Counted from the stretch's first letter, positions 34,236-44,280 are shown. The stretch is 64,000 nt of DNA from Pedobacter sp. BMA (GCF_001027745.1 NZ_LECU01000006.1:372001-436000); one strand, 5' to 3'. A program made the numbers and translations. Notes: generated by a model from the sequence alone, not told the origin.

Positions 34236-34274
34236 ATCCGATGAATACCAATACTAAACTGGTGTTCATCGGAT
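34236..34274. terminator. Hairpin between convergent genes
   Basis: ATCCGATGAATACCA (34236-34250) pairs with TGGTGTTCATCGGAT (34260-34274) over 15 bp with one wobble, in the 65-bp gap between the peroxidase gene (+) and the next gene (-). T-tracts are weak, but the stem is long enough to act for both strands. Confidence 0.6.
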
Positions 34275-34288
34275 AAATTGAGCTGATT

Positions 34289-34708
34289 TTATTTAGCGTT
34301 TTGAGATTTTAATGAACTCAATTCGCGTTTCAACTCCTCAATCTGTGCCTGTTGTTCTTTGATGCTGGCCACCAGTAATGGAAGAAGGCGCTCATAATCA
34401 ACTTTGGTAAGGGTTGCCGCATTGAAAGCATTTTTACCCGCAGGATATTGCTTAGCTTCCACTGCAACTACAGATGGTACAGCTGTTTTGGCATCGGCAC
34501 CCACAAAACCATATTGAGAGGTTGAAGGCAGTTTCAGCTTTTCAACCCAGGTTTTATCATAATTAAAGCTAACGGGTTCGAGTTTGGTAACCATTGCTAA
34601 AGCATTGTTAACCGGTTGAACATTGGTTTGTGCTACTTCCTGGGCTTTGACCTGGAAAGATACAGCCGCTAAAAATGCAGCGAAAGAAAATGAAATTGCT
34701 CGTTTCAT
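34289..34708 (-). CDS. Exported protein resembling an S74 intramolecular chaperone domain
   Basis: The 139-residue protein has a signal peptide (1-22, 'VSFQVKAQ'). The rest mirrors the order of a peptidase_S74/tail-fibre chaperone: 'NALAMVTKLEPVSFNYDKTW', 'YGFVGADAKTAVPSVV', 'LTKVDYERLLPLLVASIKEQ' and a terminal coiled coil 'QAQIEELKRELSSL'. True S74 modules cleave themselves from a trimeric fibre after a Ser-Lys dyad. Here nothing precedes the module except the signal peptide, so it may be a remnant or a dedicated small periplasmic homologue. I infer the homology from pattern order. Confidence 0.7.
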   Translation of the reverse strand: MKRAISFSFAAFLAAVSFQVKAQEVAQTNVQPVNNALAMVTKLEPVSFNYDKTWVEKLKLPSTSQYGFVGADAKTAVPSVVAVEAKQYPAGKNAFNAATLTKVDYERLLPLLVASIKEQQAQIEELKRELSSLKSQNAK

Positions 34709-34742
34709 ATAATTAGGTATTAAAGTTTATAATAAAATACGT

Positions 34743-34762
34743 CCCCGCATGTGATGCAGGGG
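34743..34762 (-). terminator. Hairpin terminator after the 100-residue protein gene
   Basis: On the minus strand CCCCTGCAT and ATGCGGGG pair (one bulged base) around CAC and are followed by ACGTATTTTATT. It separates the 34785-35087 gene from the S74-like gene. Confidence 0.65.
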
Positions 34763-34784
34763 CAAAAGGGATGGGTAATAAATT

Positions 34785-35087
34785 TTAAATGGCTGGCGGA
34801 GGAGTGAGTACCTCAGGAAAATAAGCCAATTGAAAAAAATGATCAGGGATGATTATTTTTTGTTGAATGCATGGATAATGCTCAGCTAAGCTTACCAGAA
34901 AGAATTGATCGGTAAAATATTCCGGTTCGATTTTCTTCTCTTCCTTTTCGGTAGAATCTTCATTCATTGAAGCAAGCTCTACAGTGGGATTAGTCAGTTT
35001 CAAATAGCTCATTACATTGCACACCTTTAGAAACAAGGTTAATGCAATGCACATGATGACTAAATATTTGAAACAAATCCATCTCAT
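34785..35087 (-). CDS. Hypothetical small membrane-anchored protein
   Basis: The 100-residue protein has one hydrophobic segment (about 7-25, 'YLVIMCIALTLFLKVCNVM'), an acidic Glu/Lys stretch ('EDSTEKEEKKIEPEYF') and a Pro-rich end ('EVLTPPPAI'). No family is recognised. It is probably an N-terminally anchored periplasmic protein. It is flanked by metF and an S74-like gene with no evident functional link. Confidence 0.55.
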   Translation of the reverse strand: MRWICFKYLVIMCIALTLFLKVCNVMSYLKLTNPTVELASMNEDSTEKEEKKIEPEYFTDQFFLVSLAEHYPCIQQKIIIPDHFFQLAYFPEVLTPPPAI

Positions 35088-35151
35088 TCCTACAAATATA
35101 AGTTGTACAGATTAAAAACAGATAAGGATTTATAGATGTTTTAAGAAAAGC

Positions 35152-36105
35152 TTAAAATATGGCCCTTGCGATTTGTTTGGTTTGTTCAGGTTTCCCCATC
35201 GTATAAAAATGCAGTACCGGAACCCCAAAGTCCATCAACTCTTTACATTGCTTAATCATTGCTGCAGTACCAATTTCTTTTGCCTCAGCATTGTTTTTAG
35301 CATGAGATAAGGCATCGGTAAGCTCCTCAGGCAAATCGATATGGAAAATTTTCGGTAACACATTTAACTGTGTTAAGGTGCTTATGGGTTTTAATCCGGG
35401 GATAATAGGCACATTAATATCATTCTCCCGACATTTTTTTACGAAGTCAAAATACTTCTGATTATCGAAAAACATTTGGGTTACGATGAATTCAGCGCCC
35501 ATGTCTACTTTTTTCTTGAGGTATTTGAAATCGGTGTTTAGATTTGGGGCTTCAAAATGTTTTTCCGGGTATCCGGCTACCCCGATGCAGAAATCACTTT
35601 TGAAAGTTTCAATATCCTCGTGTAAGAATTTTCCTTCATTGTGGTTCTTAATGTGCTCAATAAGATCTGTGGCATAGCAGTGACCACCTTTTGTGGGAAT
35701 AAATGAGCTGTCTGCAGAACGCGCATCACCACGTAATGCCAAAACATTATCGATACCCAGAAACTGTAAATCGATTAAGGCATTTTCAGTTTCCTCTTTA
35801 GTAAAGCCTCCGCAAATTAAATGCGGAACAGCATCTATTTTATATTTGTGGATGATTGCAGCACAGATGGCAATTGTTCCCGGACGCTTACGGTAGGAAA
35901 CCTTTTGTAATAAACCGTTTTCCTGCTCTTTATAAATATAATCTTCCCGAAGGGAGGTTACATCTATGAATGGAGGATTGAACTCCAATAATGGGTCAAT
36001 TGCATCGTATATCCACTGGATGCTTTGGCCTTTTATCGGTGGTAAGAGTTCAAAAGAGAATAACGTTTTACCGTTTGCGTTTTTAATGTGGTCTATTATT
36101 TTCAT
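35152..36105 (-). CDS. metF: 5,10-methylenetetrahydrofolate reductase
   Basis: This 317-residue TIM-barrel flavoprotein shows 'FSFELLPPIKGQSIQWIYDA', 'DAVPHLICGGFTKEETENAL', 'NVLALRGDA', 'FCIGVAGYPEKHFEAPNLNT', 'GAEFIVTQMFFDNQKYFDFV' and 'PIIPGLKPI'. It reduces methylene-THF to methyl-THF, the methyl donor of MetH. It lies 33 bases downstream of metH on the same strand, so both should share the SAM-I riboswitch at 39964-40066. Confidence 0.96.
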   Translation of the reverse strand: MKIIDHIKNANGKTLFSFELLPPIKGQSIQWIYDAIDPLLEFNPPFIDVTSLREDYIYKEQENGLLQKVSYRKRPGTIAICAAIIHKYKIDAVPHLICGGFTKEETENALIDLQFLGIDNVLALRGDARSADSSFIPTKGGHCYATDLIEHIKNHNEGKFLHEDIETFKSDFCIGVAGYPEKHFEAPNLNTDFKYLKKKVDMGAEFIVTQMFFDNQKYFDFVKKCRENDINVPIIPGLKPISTLTQLNVLPKIFHIDLPEELTDALSHAKNNAEAKEIGTAAMIKQCKELMDFGVPVLHFYTMGKPEQTKQIARAIF

Positions 36106-36138
36106 AACCCAAAAGGGGCTTTTAGTTTGGTTCGTTTA

Positions 36139-39100
36139 TTAATATGCTAGGTTCGGACTTAGCCACCGCTCTACTTCTTCTACCGACATTTCTTTACGGG
36201 TAGCATAATCTTCAATCTGATCTTTGGTTATTTTGCCTAAACCGAAGTACCTGGATTCGGGATGGGCAAAATAGAAACCACTTACTGCTGCGGTGGGGTA
36301 CATGGCATAACTTTCGGTTAAGCGTAGTCCGATTTCTTTCTCTGCATCGAGCAAGGTAAACAGGGTTCCTTTTTCGGTATGTTCCGGACAGGCCGGATAA
36401 CCAGGAGCCGGACGGATACCTGCGTATTCTTCCTTAATCAGTTCCTGGTTACTCAGGTGTTCATCCTTCGCATATCCCCAGTATTCTTTACGCACGCGCT
36501 CGTGCATTCTTTCAGCAAAAGCCTCTGCTAAACGATCGGCAAGGGCTTTTGCCATGATGCTGTTATAATCATCGTGGTTAGCTTCAAATTCTTCTACCAG
36601 CGCATCAATTCCAATGCCCGCAGTAACTGCAAAGCCTCCAAAGTAATCCTGAATCCCGCTCTCTTTTGGTGCGATAAAATCAGAGAGTGCGTAATAAGGC
36701 TGTCCATCTACTTTTTCTGCCTGCTGACGAAGCGTGTGAATGGTAGTTTCCACACTTCCGGTTTTTAATTCAATGTCATCGCCAACACTGTTTGCCGGCC
36801 AGAAGCCGATTACTCCTTTTGCGGTAAGCAATTTTTCATCGAGGATACGTTTAAGTAAAGTTTGGGCATCATCAAAAAGCTTCCTGGCCTCATCTCCCAC
36901 GTTTTTATCATCGAAAATTTTCGGGTAGCTGCCACGAAGTTCCCAGGTGTGGAAAAATGGTGTCCAGTCAATATAAGGAACGAGTTCTTCCAAAGGATAA
37001 TCGTCGAAAACTTTGGTACCAGTAAACTCAGGAACTGGTAGTTGCTGTTCAAAGTTAATTTTGAACTTGTTCTCACGCGCTTCGGCTATGGTTTTGAAGC
37101 GTTTATCCGAGCGTTTATTTAAATGTGCTTCGCGGGCTTTTTCATATTCAGCTTTGATTCCGGCTACGTATTCGGCTTTTGTATCCGGATTCATCAGGGT
37201 ACTGCATACGGTTACACTTCTGGATGCATCCAGCACGTGAATAGCAGGGCCTGAATAGTTTGGTGCTACTTTAACGGCGGCATGAATACGTGATGTGGTA
37301 GCGCCTCCGAGAATTAACGGAATGGTAAAGCCTTCCCGCTCCATTTCTTTGGCAAAGTGAACCATTTCATCCAGTGAAGGAGTAATTAAACCACTCAAAC
37401 CGATAATATCAGCATTGATTTCCTTTGCCTTTTTAATGATGTCTTGTGCGGGCACCATTACACCCATATCTATAATTTCGAAGTTATTACAAGCCAGTAC
37501 TACCCCAACAATGTTTTTTCCAATGTCGTGTACATCGCCTTTTACGGTTGCCATTAAAACCCTTCCGGCAGAAGAGCTTTGATTTTGATCTGGGTTATCC
37601 AGTTTTTCCTGCTCTATAAAAGGCAAAAGGTAGGCTACCGCTTTTTTCATTACCCTTGCGGATTTCACCACCTGGGGTAAGAACATTTTTCCGGCACCGA
37701 ATAAATCTCCGACAATATTCATCCCGTCCATTAACGGGCCTTCAATTACCTGAATTGGGCGGGTATATTTCTGACGGGCTTCTTCAACGTCATCATCGAG
37801 GTATTCTACGAGGCCTTTAACCAGTGAGTGGGATAACCTTTCTTCTACGGTCCCTTTTCTCCATTCTTCGTCCTTTACAATTTCTTTGCCTTTTGATTTA
37901 ACTGTATCGGCATATTCTACCAAACGTTCAGTTGCATCGTCTCTGCGGTTAAGCAGTACATCCTCTACCCGTTCCAATAGTTCGGGTGGGATTTCCTGAT
38001 AAACTTCAAGCATACCTGCATTTACAATTCCCATGTCCAGTCCGGCCTGAATGGCGTGGTAAAGGAAAGCGGAGTGCATGGCTTCGCGGACAACATTGTT
38101 TCCCCTGAAAGAGAAGGATATGTTCGAAACTCCACCGCTTACCTTGGCATGAGGCAGGTTTTGTTTAATCCAGCGGGTGGCATTTATAAAGTCAACTGCA
38201 TAGTTGTTATGTTCTTCTAAACCTGTTGCAACGGTTAAGATATTCGGGTCAAAAATGATGTCTTCTGGCGGGAAGCCAATTTCGCTAACCAGAATATCAT
38301 AGCTGCGCTTGCAGATTTCTATTCTGCGTTCGTAGTTGTCGGCCTGACCTTGTTCATCAAAAGCCATGACCACTACTGCAGCACCGTATTTCATGATTTT
38401 CTGCGCGCTTTCTCGGAATTTCTCTTCACCTTCCTTTAATGAAATGGAGTTTACAATTCCTTTGCCCTGCAAACATTTCAGCCCGTTTTCGATTACCGTC
38501 CATTTGGAGGAATCGACCATGATCGGCAGTTTAGCGATGTCAGGTTCAGAGGCGATCAGGTTAAGGAACTTGGTCATCGCCGCTTCTGAATCCAACATCC
38601 CTTCATCCATGTTTACGTCGATTACCTGGGCGCCACCTTCAACCTGTTGTAAGGCAACAGCAAGGGCCGCTTCATAATCACCGCCTAAAATGAGTTTTGA
38701 AAACTTTGGTGATCCGGTGATATTGGTTCTCTCGCCTACGTTTACAAAAATGCTGTCTGGCTTGATGGTAACCGGCTCCAGACCGCTGAGGCGCATCACG
38801 GGTTCAATTACAGGAAGTTTCCTGGGTTGTGCTTTTTGTGCATTTTTAGCGATGCAGCCAATATGATCGGGTGTAGTGCCACAGCAACCGCCTACGATGT
38901 TGACAAACCCGGAGGTAATGAAATCGTCTACCAGGTGTGCTGTTTCATGTGGCTGCTCATCATAAGCCCCAAATTCGTTTGGCAAACCGGCATTAGGATA
39001 GGCGGAAACATAGCAACCTGCCTTATTTGCAAGTTCTTCAATATGCGGACGCATTTCTTTAGCGCCAAGCGCACAGTTAAAACCAATGCTTAATGGTTTT

Positions 39101-39798
39101 GCATGCATTACTGAATTGAGGAATGCTTCGGCAGTTTGACCTGATAAAGTTCTTCCTGAGGCATCGGTAATGGTTCCGGAAATCATAATTTCCAGTTTCC
39201 GGCCGATGATTTCTTCATATTTTTTAATGGCAACAATGGCCACTTTTGCGTTTAAAGTATCGAAAATAGTTTCGATTAACAGTACGTCAGAACCTCCGTC
39301 TACCAGTCCGCGAACCTGCTCATAGTAGGCTGCTTCGAGTTCATCGAAATAAATGGCCCTGTAACCCGGGTCGTTTACATTTGGCGACATGGACAGGGTA
39401 CGGTTGGTTGGGCCGATTGCACCGGCAACGAAACATTTGCGGTCGGGATTGGCGGCCATAAATTCGCTGGTTGCCTCTTTGGCGATACGGGCACCTTCGT
39501 AACTGAGTTCATATGAAAGGTCTTCCATCTGGTAATCGGCCATGGAAATTCTTTGTGTACTGAATGTGTTGGTTTCGATAATGTCGGCACCAGCACGTAA
39601 GTATTCAAGATGTATCGCTTTAATAATATCCGGACGGGTAATGTTGAGCAAGTCGTTATTGCCTTTTACATCGCATGGATGATTTTGAAACCGTTCCCCT
39701 CTAAAATCCTCTTCTGTTAATGTATAGCGCTGAATCATGGTGCCCATTGCCCCATCGATTACCAGAATACGCTTTTCTAATTCTTCTCTAATGTTCAT
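36139..39798 (-). CDS. metH: Cobalamin-dependent methionine synthase
   Basis: The full-length enzyme has 1219 residues. The homocysteine-binding barrel (about 1-325) carries zinc ligands in 'GFNCALGA' and '[10 protein letters not shown]'. It is followed by the pterin-binding barrel (about 345-620, '[20 protein letters not shown]'), the B12 cap and binding domains (about 650-890, '[20 protein letters not shown]' with the cobalt-ligand His) and the C-terminal AdoMet activation domain (about 920-1219). It makes methionine from homocysteine and methyl-THF. All four modules are present, unlike split versions seen in some relatives. Expression is governed by a SAM-I-type riboswitch. Confidence 0.97.
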   Translation of the reverse strand: MNIREELEKRILVIDGAMGTMIQRYTLTEEDFRGERFQNHPCDVKGNNDLLNITRPDIIKAIHLEYLRAGADIIETNTFSTQRISMADYQMEDLSYELSYEGARIAKEATSEFMAANPDRKCFVAGAIGPTNRTLSMSPNVNDPGYRAIYFDELEAAYYEQVRGLVDGGSDVLLIETIFDTLNAKVAIVAIKKYEEIIGRKLEIMISGTITDASGRTLSGQTAEAFLNSVMHAKPLSIGFNCALGAKEMRPHIEELANKAGCYVSAYPNAGLPNEFGAYDEQPHETAHLVDDFITSGFVNIVGGCCGTTPDHIGCIAKNAQKAQPRKLPVIEPVMRLSGLEPVTIKPDSIFVNVGERTNITGSPKFSKLILGGDYEAALAVALQQVEGGAQVIDVNMDEGMLDSEAAMTKFLNLIASEPDIAKLPIMVDSSKWTVIENGLKCLQGKGIVNSISLKEGEEKFRESAQKIMKYGAAVVVMAFDEQGQADNYERRIEICKRSYDILVSEIGFPPEDIIFDPNILTVATGLEEHNNYAVDFINATRWIKQNLPHAKVSGGVSNISFSFRGNNVVREAMHSAFLYHAIQAGLDMGIVNAGMLEVYQEIPPELLERVEDVLLNRRDDATERLVEYADTVKSKGKEIVKDEEWRKGTVEERLSHSLVKGLVEYLDDDVEEARQKYTRPIQVIEGPLMDGMNIVGDLFGAGKMFLPQVVKSARVMKKAVAYLLPFIEQEKLDNPDQNQSSSAGRVLMATVKGDVHDIGKNIVGVVLACNNFEIIDMGVMVPAQDIIKKAKEINADIIGLSGLITPSLDEMVHFAKEMEREGFTIPLILGGATTSRIHAAVKVAPNYSGPAIHVLDASRSVTVCSTLMNPDTKAEYVAGIKAEYEKAREAHLNKRSDKRFKTIAEARENKFKINFEQQLPVPEFTGTKVFDDYPLEELVPYIDWTPFFHTWELRGSYPKIFDDKNVGDEARKLFDDAQTLLKRILDEKLLTAKGVIGFWPANSVGDDIELKTGSVETTIHTLRQQAEKVDGQPYYALSDFIAPKESGIQDYFGGFAVTAGIGIDALVEEFEANHDDYNSIMAKALADRLAEAFAERMHERVRKEYWGYAKDEHLSNQELIKEEYAGIRPAPGYPACPEHTEKGTLFTLLDAEKEIGLRLTESYAMYPTAAVSGFYFAHPESRYFGLGKITKDQIEDYATRKEMSVEEVERWLSPNLAY

Positions 39799-39872
39799 TG
39801 TTTTATAGTAGCAAGTAGCTGGTATCGGGTGTCAGGACTAACTGACGAACGACCTAACTGCAGATATTGGGC

Positions 39873-39897
39873 AAAAAATATAAGACAAACCTGTCTT
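39873..39897 (-). terminator. Probable riboswitch expression-platform terminator before metH
   Basis: On the minus strand AAGACA-GGTT-TGTCTT (39897-39882) is followed by ATATTTTTT. It lies between the SAM-I aptamer and metH, about 70 bases after the aptamer and 75 bases before the start codon. It would allow premature termination when SAM is bound. The stem is short (6 bp). Confidence 0.55.
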
Positions 39898-39963
39898 GAT
39901 ACTTTATACCTGATATTCAAAATGCTTATTCAAAAAGTTGGCCCGGGAATCGTCCTTCCTAAA

Positions 39964-40066
39964 CTTATCTGTCCCCGATTAAAACCGGGATAGAATTTAG
40001 CACCTTGTGTGGACACAGGTTGCTAAGACTTCGTTGGGTCTAATCCCTCCGTCTTTCTTAATAAGC
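39964..40066 (-). promoter_or_regulatory. SAM-I (S-box) riboswitch controlling metH-metF
   Basis: On the minus strand the conserved S-box elements appear in order. The P1 left strand is CTTAT, followed by AAGAAAG and the core GGAGGGA. Then come GAAGTCTTAGCAACC, a P3 stem closed by GTGT/ACAC, GGTGCTAAATTC and a P4 hairpin CCCGG/TCGGGG. The P1 right strand is AGATAAG. SAM binding should switch off metH and metF. The 384-bp gap between metH and the next gene is thereby largely explained. Confidence 0.93.
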
Positions 40067-40182
40067 GTACAAAAATGCAACAAAGCGGCATCATTTCCAA
40101 AATTTATTGAATACTAGCCAAATAAAATTACAAAGGCCATGCAAATCTGCACGGCCTTTAGAATATTGTTTTGTTGGCGAGC

Positions 40183-40926
40183 TTATTTTCTGCTTCCGAA
40201 AATTCTTAATAAGAACAGGAAGATGTTAATAAAGTCAAGGTATAAGTTTAATGCGGCCATTATGGCTAATTTTTTGGTATCGGAAGAAGGGATTGCTTCA
40301 CCACTTTGTTCAAGGCCCATTCCGATCTGCTTGATTTTCTGAACGTCGTATGCAGTTAATGCAGTGAAAACTGCAACACCCACAAATGCCATAATCAAAC
40401 TGAACTGTTCGCTTCTGATAAATAGATTAGCTATCCCGGCAATAAACAAGCCTGCAACACCTACCATCAGGATTGGACCGAATTTAGTTAAATCAACCTC
40501 CGTGGTATACCCCAATACTGCCATAATTCCGAAAATTACCGCAGCAGCTCCAAAGCATGAGATAACAGATGTGCCTGTGTAAACCAATAGAATAAAGCTT
40601 AAGCTCACACCCAGCAAAACTGAGAATAAGGCGAAAACACCCAGTAAAGCGCCATAAGATAAGCGGCTAAAGCCCGCTCCCATCAATAAAACTAAACCAA
40701 GGGGAGCAAACATCGCTACAAACCCTAAAGCCGTTCTCTGACCGGTTTCAAAGTTAATCAGTAATCTTAATGCGCTTTCTGTATTTGAAATGTAGAACGC
40801 GGAAAGTGTTGATAAAACCAACGCCACAAACATCCATAAGAAAACATTAGCAAAGAATTTTTTTGAAACAGATTTCTCCTGAACGAAAACGCTGTTGTCC
40901 TGATATTGATAATTTTGTTGTTCCAT
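40183..40926 (-). CDS. Bax inhibitor-1/YccA-family membrane protein
   Basis: This 247-residue protein has seven predicted membrane helices (about 26-46, 57-77, 84-104, 107-127, 137-157, 161-181, 222-242) and the family features 'SVSKKFFANVFLWMFVALVL', 'GFVAMFAPLGLVLL' and 'TALTAYDVQKIKQIG'. The end is 'ALNLYLDFINIFLFLLRIFG'. Family members act as pH-sensitive calcium leak channels or interact with the FtsH protease. The gene is apparently monocistronic. Confidence 0.92.
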   Translation of the reverse strand: MEQQNYQYQDNSVFVQEKSVSKKFFANVFLWMFVALVLSTLSAFYISNTESALRLLINFETGQRTALGFVAMFAPLGLVLLMGAGFSRLSYGALLGVFALFSVLLGVSLSFILLVYTGTSVISCFGAAAVIFGIMAVLGYTTEVDLTKFGPILMVGVAGLFIAGIANLFIRSEQFSLIMAFVGVAVFTALTAYDVQKIKQIGMGLEQSGEAIPSSDTKKLAIMAALNLYLDFINIFLFLLRIFGSRK

Positions 40927-40965
40927 TTTGTTTTATGTGTATTTAAACAGTATAAAGTTAATATT

Positions 40966-41532
40966 TTAGTTTAATCTTTTTGTCAGCAATTCTTCAACTT
41001 TCTTGAAGAACTGAAGTGGTTTTAGTGTTCGCCATGGCATATTATTCAAGGCTCCGCCAAAGTTAATATAATAATCGATGCTATTATCCCGGAACTCTGC
41101 AATGACATGGTCCTGAAAGTTTATCCCAACAATCCAGCCATCTTCCACTTCCTGAAACCACTCTTCGTAATAGCTGTCATCTGAGGCATGGAAGTTTAAC
41201 ACATTCTCCCCGATCAGGATGAATTTATTAATACCTTCATCCATCATCAGTTCCAGTATGTCGCGCTTTAAAAGCATGATGTCGTTATTGATGGCGTCAT
41301 TCCATTCCCCAATAAATTCGATAATGGCGTACGCCCTGTCGTAATCGGCATACAGCACTTTCATGTACAGTGTGTTCGATCCGAATTCGTCCCACTGCGG
41401 GTGAAGCAGAAAGTTGTAAATCTGTTTATCGAAATGAAACTCAGAATATTCAGTATTGTAAAAAGGCGAACGTTCATCTTCGGCGGAGATATAGTCATCT
41501 CTCCATTGGTAATAAGGCTCTATCTCGTGCAT
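40966..41532 (-). CDS. Conserved hypothetical cytosolic protein
   Basis: The 188-residue protein is acidic and rich in aromatic residues: 'IEPYYQWRDDYISAEDERSP', 'SEFHFDKQIYNFLLHPQWDE', 'YDRAYAIIEFIGEWNDAINN', 'EEWFQEVEDGWIVGINFQDH'. There is no signal peptide or membrane segment. I take it for a conserved protein of Bacteroidota without known function; no catalytic motif is evident. It follows murQ on the same strand after 79 bases with interleaved inverted repeats. No functional link to murQ can be stated. Confidence 0.75.
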   Translation of the reverse strand: MHEIEPYYQWRDDYISAEDERSPFYNTEYSEFHFDKQIYNFLLHPQWDEFGSNTLYMKVLYADYDRAYAIIEFIGEWNDAINNDIMLLKRDILELMMDEGINKFILIGENVLNFHASDDSYYEEWFQEVEDGWIVGINFQDHVIAEFRDNSIDYYINFGGALNNMPWRTLKPLQFFKKVEELLTKRLN

Positions 41533-41547
41533 GTTTCGAATTATTGA

Positions 41548-41607
41548 ATGATTGAATTTTGAGTGAGTGAATGTTTAAGTTTCAATTCAATCATCCTTTT
41601 TCACTCA
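41548..41607. repeat. Interleaved inverted repeats between murQ and the next gene
   Basis: ATGATTGAATT (41548-41558) is complementary to AATTCAATCAT (41584-41594), and TGAGTGA (41560-41566) to TCACTCA (41601-41607). The arms alternate, so the two stems could form a pseudoknot or alternative hairpins. The sequence is simple and AT-rich, and similar words recur near 59866-59890. Confidence 0.4.
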
Positions 41608-41611
41608 TTTC

Positions 41612-42418
41612 CTAGAGTTGTCCGGCTTCTACAGCTTTTCTAACACTTCCATATTTATTTAAAAGATCAGCGGCTTCGTTGTAATCAATATTTAATTCAT
41701 CAGCTACCATTTGCGTTCCGCGATCAACCAGTTTATGGTTTGTTAACTGCATATCGACCATTTTATTGCCAACCACACGGCCAAGCTGGACCATAACCGT
41801 AGTACTCAGCATGTTTAAAACGAGTTTTTGTGCTGTGCCTGATTTCATTCTTGTTGAGCCGGTGATAAATTCAGGTCCTACAACCACTTCTACAGGGAAG
41901 TCAGATTCTGCTGCAATAGGTCCGCCGGTATTGCACACAATGCAACCCGTTAAAATACCATTCTTTCTTGCTGTATTTAGACCACCAATTACATATGGGG
42001 TAGTTCCTGAGGCAGCTAATCCTACAAGGCAATCTTTATCATTAATGCCAAATTCCTGAAGATCTTTCCAGGCTTGTTCAGCATCATCTTCGGCAAATTC
42101 GACAGCTTTCCTGATCGCCGAATCACCTCCTGCAATAATACCAACTACCCAGTCGAATGGAACGCCATAAGTTGGAGGACATTCAGAAGCATCGACAACA
42201 CCTAAACGACCACTCGTTCCGGCTCCTATGTAAAAGAGGCGGCCACCTTTTTTCATTTTATCGGCTACAGCGGTAGTCAGTTTTTCTATTTGAGGCAAAG
42301 ATTTTTCAACGGCATAAGCTACCGTTTTATCTTCGTTATTAATGCCCTGCAATACTTCCAAAACCGACATTTTATCGATGTGGTTATAGTTAGATTCCTG
42401 CTCGGTAACTCTGTTCAT
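41612..42418 (-). CDS. murQ: N-acetylmuramic acid 6-phosphate etherase
   Basis: This 268-residue SIS-domain enzyme has 'VTEQESNYNHIDKMSVLEVL', the sugar-phosphate loop 'GGRLFYIGAGTSGRLGVVDA', 'ECPPTYGVP', 'GLAASGTTPYVIGGLNTARK' and 'VVGPEFITGSTRMKSGTAQK'. It cleaves the lactyl ether of MurNAc-6-phosphate to GlcNAc-6-phosphate and lactate during peptidoglycan recycling. No muramyl kinase or transporter is adjacent, so its partners must be elsewhere. Confidence 0.95.
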   Translation of the reverse strand: MNRVTEQESNYNHIDKMSVLEVLQGINNEDKTVAYAVEKSLPQIEKLTTAVADKMKKGGRLFYIGAGTSGRLGVVDASECPPTYGVPFDWVVGIIAGGDSAIRKAVEFAEDDAEQAWKDLQEFGINDKDCLVGLAASGTTPYVIGGLNTARKNGILTGCIVCNTGGPIAAESDFPVEVVVGPEFITGSTRMKSGTAQKLVLNMLSTTVMVQLGRVVGNKMVDMQLTNHKLVDRGTQMVADELNIDYNEAADLLNKYGSVRKAVEAGQL

Positions 42419-42589
42419 AAATTTAATTTTGATAAAATTCGGTAAATTCTTTCTAAAACTGTGCTTAAAAATTCAAAAATATGTAGTTGCTAATTCTACT
42501 AATGTAAGGGGTGGGTTAATTTATATTAAAAATTATAAACAAAAGGTGTGAAAATGCGGTTAAAAAATATATCAAGCCGCTTATTTTCA

Positions 42590-42597
42590 TAAATTTG
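42590..42597 (+). promoter_or_regulatory. Consensus -7 box of the S41 protease gene
   Basis: TAAATTTG matches TAnnTTTG and lies 11 bases before the ATG at 42609, implying a 5' leader of only about 6 bases. Confidence 0.55.
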
Positions 42598-42608
42598 CAG
42601 TAGCGCCA

Positions 42609-44216
42609 ATGAAAAAGAATACCCGTACGAACATACTGATTGCCTTAAGCTATTCTGTGATTTTAATAGTGGGCATGGTATTGGGTATCAAATTCATTAA
42701 GGATCAGGGTTTCGGTGTAAAAAGGAGTCCGCAGCTGGCCAGTAACACCGATGGTAAGCTTGATGAAATTCTTCACATCATCAACAAAAATTATGTTGAC
42801 GATATCAACACCGATTCTCTTCAGAATTTGCCAATCGATAGTGTTTTACATCAGTTAGATCCGCATAGCGTTTATCTTCCTCCATCAGATGCCCAGGATA
42901 TGACCGACAATCTGGAGGGGAATTTTGAAGGTGTAGGGATCGAGTACTATATGCTTAACGATACCATGATGGTCACAGGTGTGGTGAAAGATGGCCCGGC
43001 TTTTCAGGCTGGAATTAAACTGGGGGATAAAATTCTAAGCATAGACAGCACAATAGTAAGCGGAAGGAATTTGCCAAAGGAACAACTTTCGGGACGCTTC
43101 AGAGGCAGGGCTGGAAGTGGTGTTGGGGTAACATTAATTCATAATGGTACACAGACCCCTAGCCGGTTGATGGTTACCAGGGGTAAGGTGAATATTAGTA
43201 GTATTGATGCTGCTTATATGATCAATGCTGAAACAGGTTATGTTCGCATCAGTAAGTTTGGGGCAAATACAGATAGTGATTTTTCTACAGCAGCCAATAA
43301 CCTCAAGGCAAAGGGCATGAAAAAACTTATCCTTGATTTACGGGATAATGGAGGAGGATACTTTTCTGCAGCAACGGGCTTAGCAGATCAGTTTTTGCCT
43401 GAAAACAAGCTAATTGTTTATACCCAGGGTAAGCATGAGCCACGTACGGATTATTTCTCTACCGGTAATGGTGCTTTTCAAAATGGAAAACTTGCGATTC
43501 TGATTAATGAAAATACGGCCTCCGCAAGTGAAATTGTTGCCGGAGCGATTCAGGATTTAGGAAGGGGTATTATTGTTGGGCGCCGGTCTTTCGGAAAAGG
43601 GCTTGTTCAGGAGCAGTTTTCTTTCGGAGATGGTTCGGCATTAAACTTAACCATTGCACGTTATTACACCCCTTCAGGAAAGAGTATTCAGAAATCATAT
43701 AAAAAGGGCTATGATGCTTACAAACATGAGCTGGATGAACGCATGATGGACGGTGAGCTAACCGGCGACCGGACTTCTTTTCAGGATTCGGTTGAAAAGA
43801 CGGAAGGTGTAACTGTTCAACAGAGCAGGAAAGTTAAAATAAGTGGCGGCATTCAGCCTGATGTTTTTGTTAAGCTTGATACCACAGGATACAATAAGTT
43901 TTATGCCAGTCTGGTGAGTAAAAAAATCCTTTCAGATTACGTATTTAATGTGTTAACCAATAAGTACAGCGCCAGTTTTGTGGAGCAGAATATTAATATC
44001 TTCACGATTAATGATAATGATTTTAAAGATTTTATCGGTTTTATTCAGCGCAAAAATGTGCCAATAGACCGGTACCAGTTGTATAGTGCGCGTAACATCA
44101 TCCTTAATGATTTGAAGGCCTTGCTTTGCCGTTATTACCTGGGTGATGTAGGCTATTATAAAGCTGCGAATTTAAATGATAGTGCAGTAAGGCAAGCGCT
44201 TAATAACTTGCAGTAG
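42609..44216 (+). CDS. S41-family C-terminal processing peptidase
   Basis: The 535-residue protein has an N-terminal membrane anchor (about 8-27), a PDZ domain (about 90-175, 'FEGVGIEYYMLNDTMMVTGV', 'AFQAGIKLGDKILSID') and the S41 protease core (about 200-370). The catalytic Ser is in 'ENTASASEIVAGA' and Lys in 'RRSFGKGLVQEQFS'. An extra C-terminal helical region of about 150 residues follows. It degrades or trims envelope proteins in the periplasm. Its own transcript seems to start a few bases before the ATG. Confidence 0.93.
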   Translation: MKKNTRTNILIALSYSVILIVGMVLGIKFIKDQGFGVKRSPQLASNTDGKLDEILHIINKNYVDDINTDSLQNLPIDSVLHQLDPHSVYLPPSDAQDMTDNLEGNFEGVGIEYYMLNDTMMVTGVVKDGPAFQAGIKLGDKILSIDSTIVSGRNLPKEQLSGRFRGRAGSGVGVTLIHNGTQTPSRLMVTRGKVNISSIDAAYMINAETGYVRISKFGANTDSDFSTAANNLKAKGMKKLILDLRDNGGGYFSAATGLADQFLPENKLIVYTQGKHEPRTDYFSTGNGAFQNGKLAILINENTASASEIVAGAIQDLGRGIIVGRRSFGKGLVQEQFSFGDGSALNLTIARYYTPSGKSIQKSYKKGYDAYKHELDERMMDGELTGDRTSFQDSVEKTEGVTVQQSRKVKISGGIQPDVFVKLDTTGYNKFYASLVSKKILSDYVFNVLTNKYSASFVEQNINIFTINDNDFKDFIGFIQRKNVPIDRYQLYSARNIILNDLKALLCRYYLGDVGYYKAANLNDSAVRQALNNLQ

Positions 44217-44280
44217 GCTATTCAGAGTTTAGTGATGCCGGATTATTCCTGACTTAAAAGGATTTAAAAACCTGTGGTCC

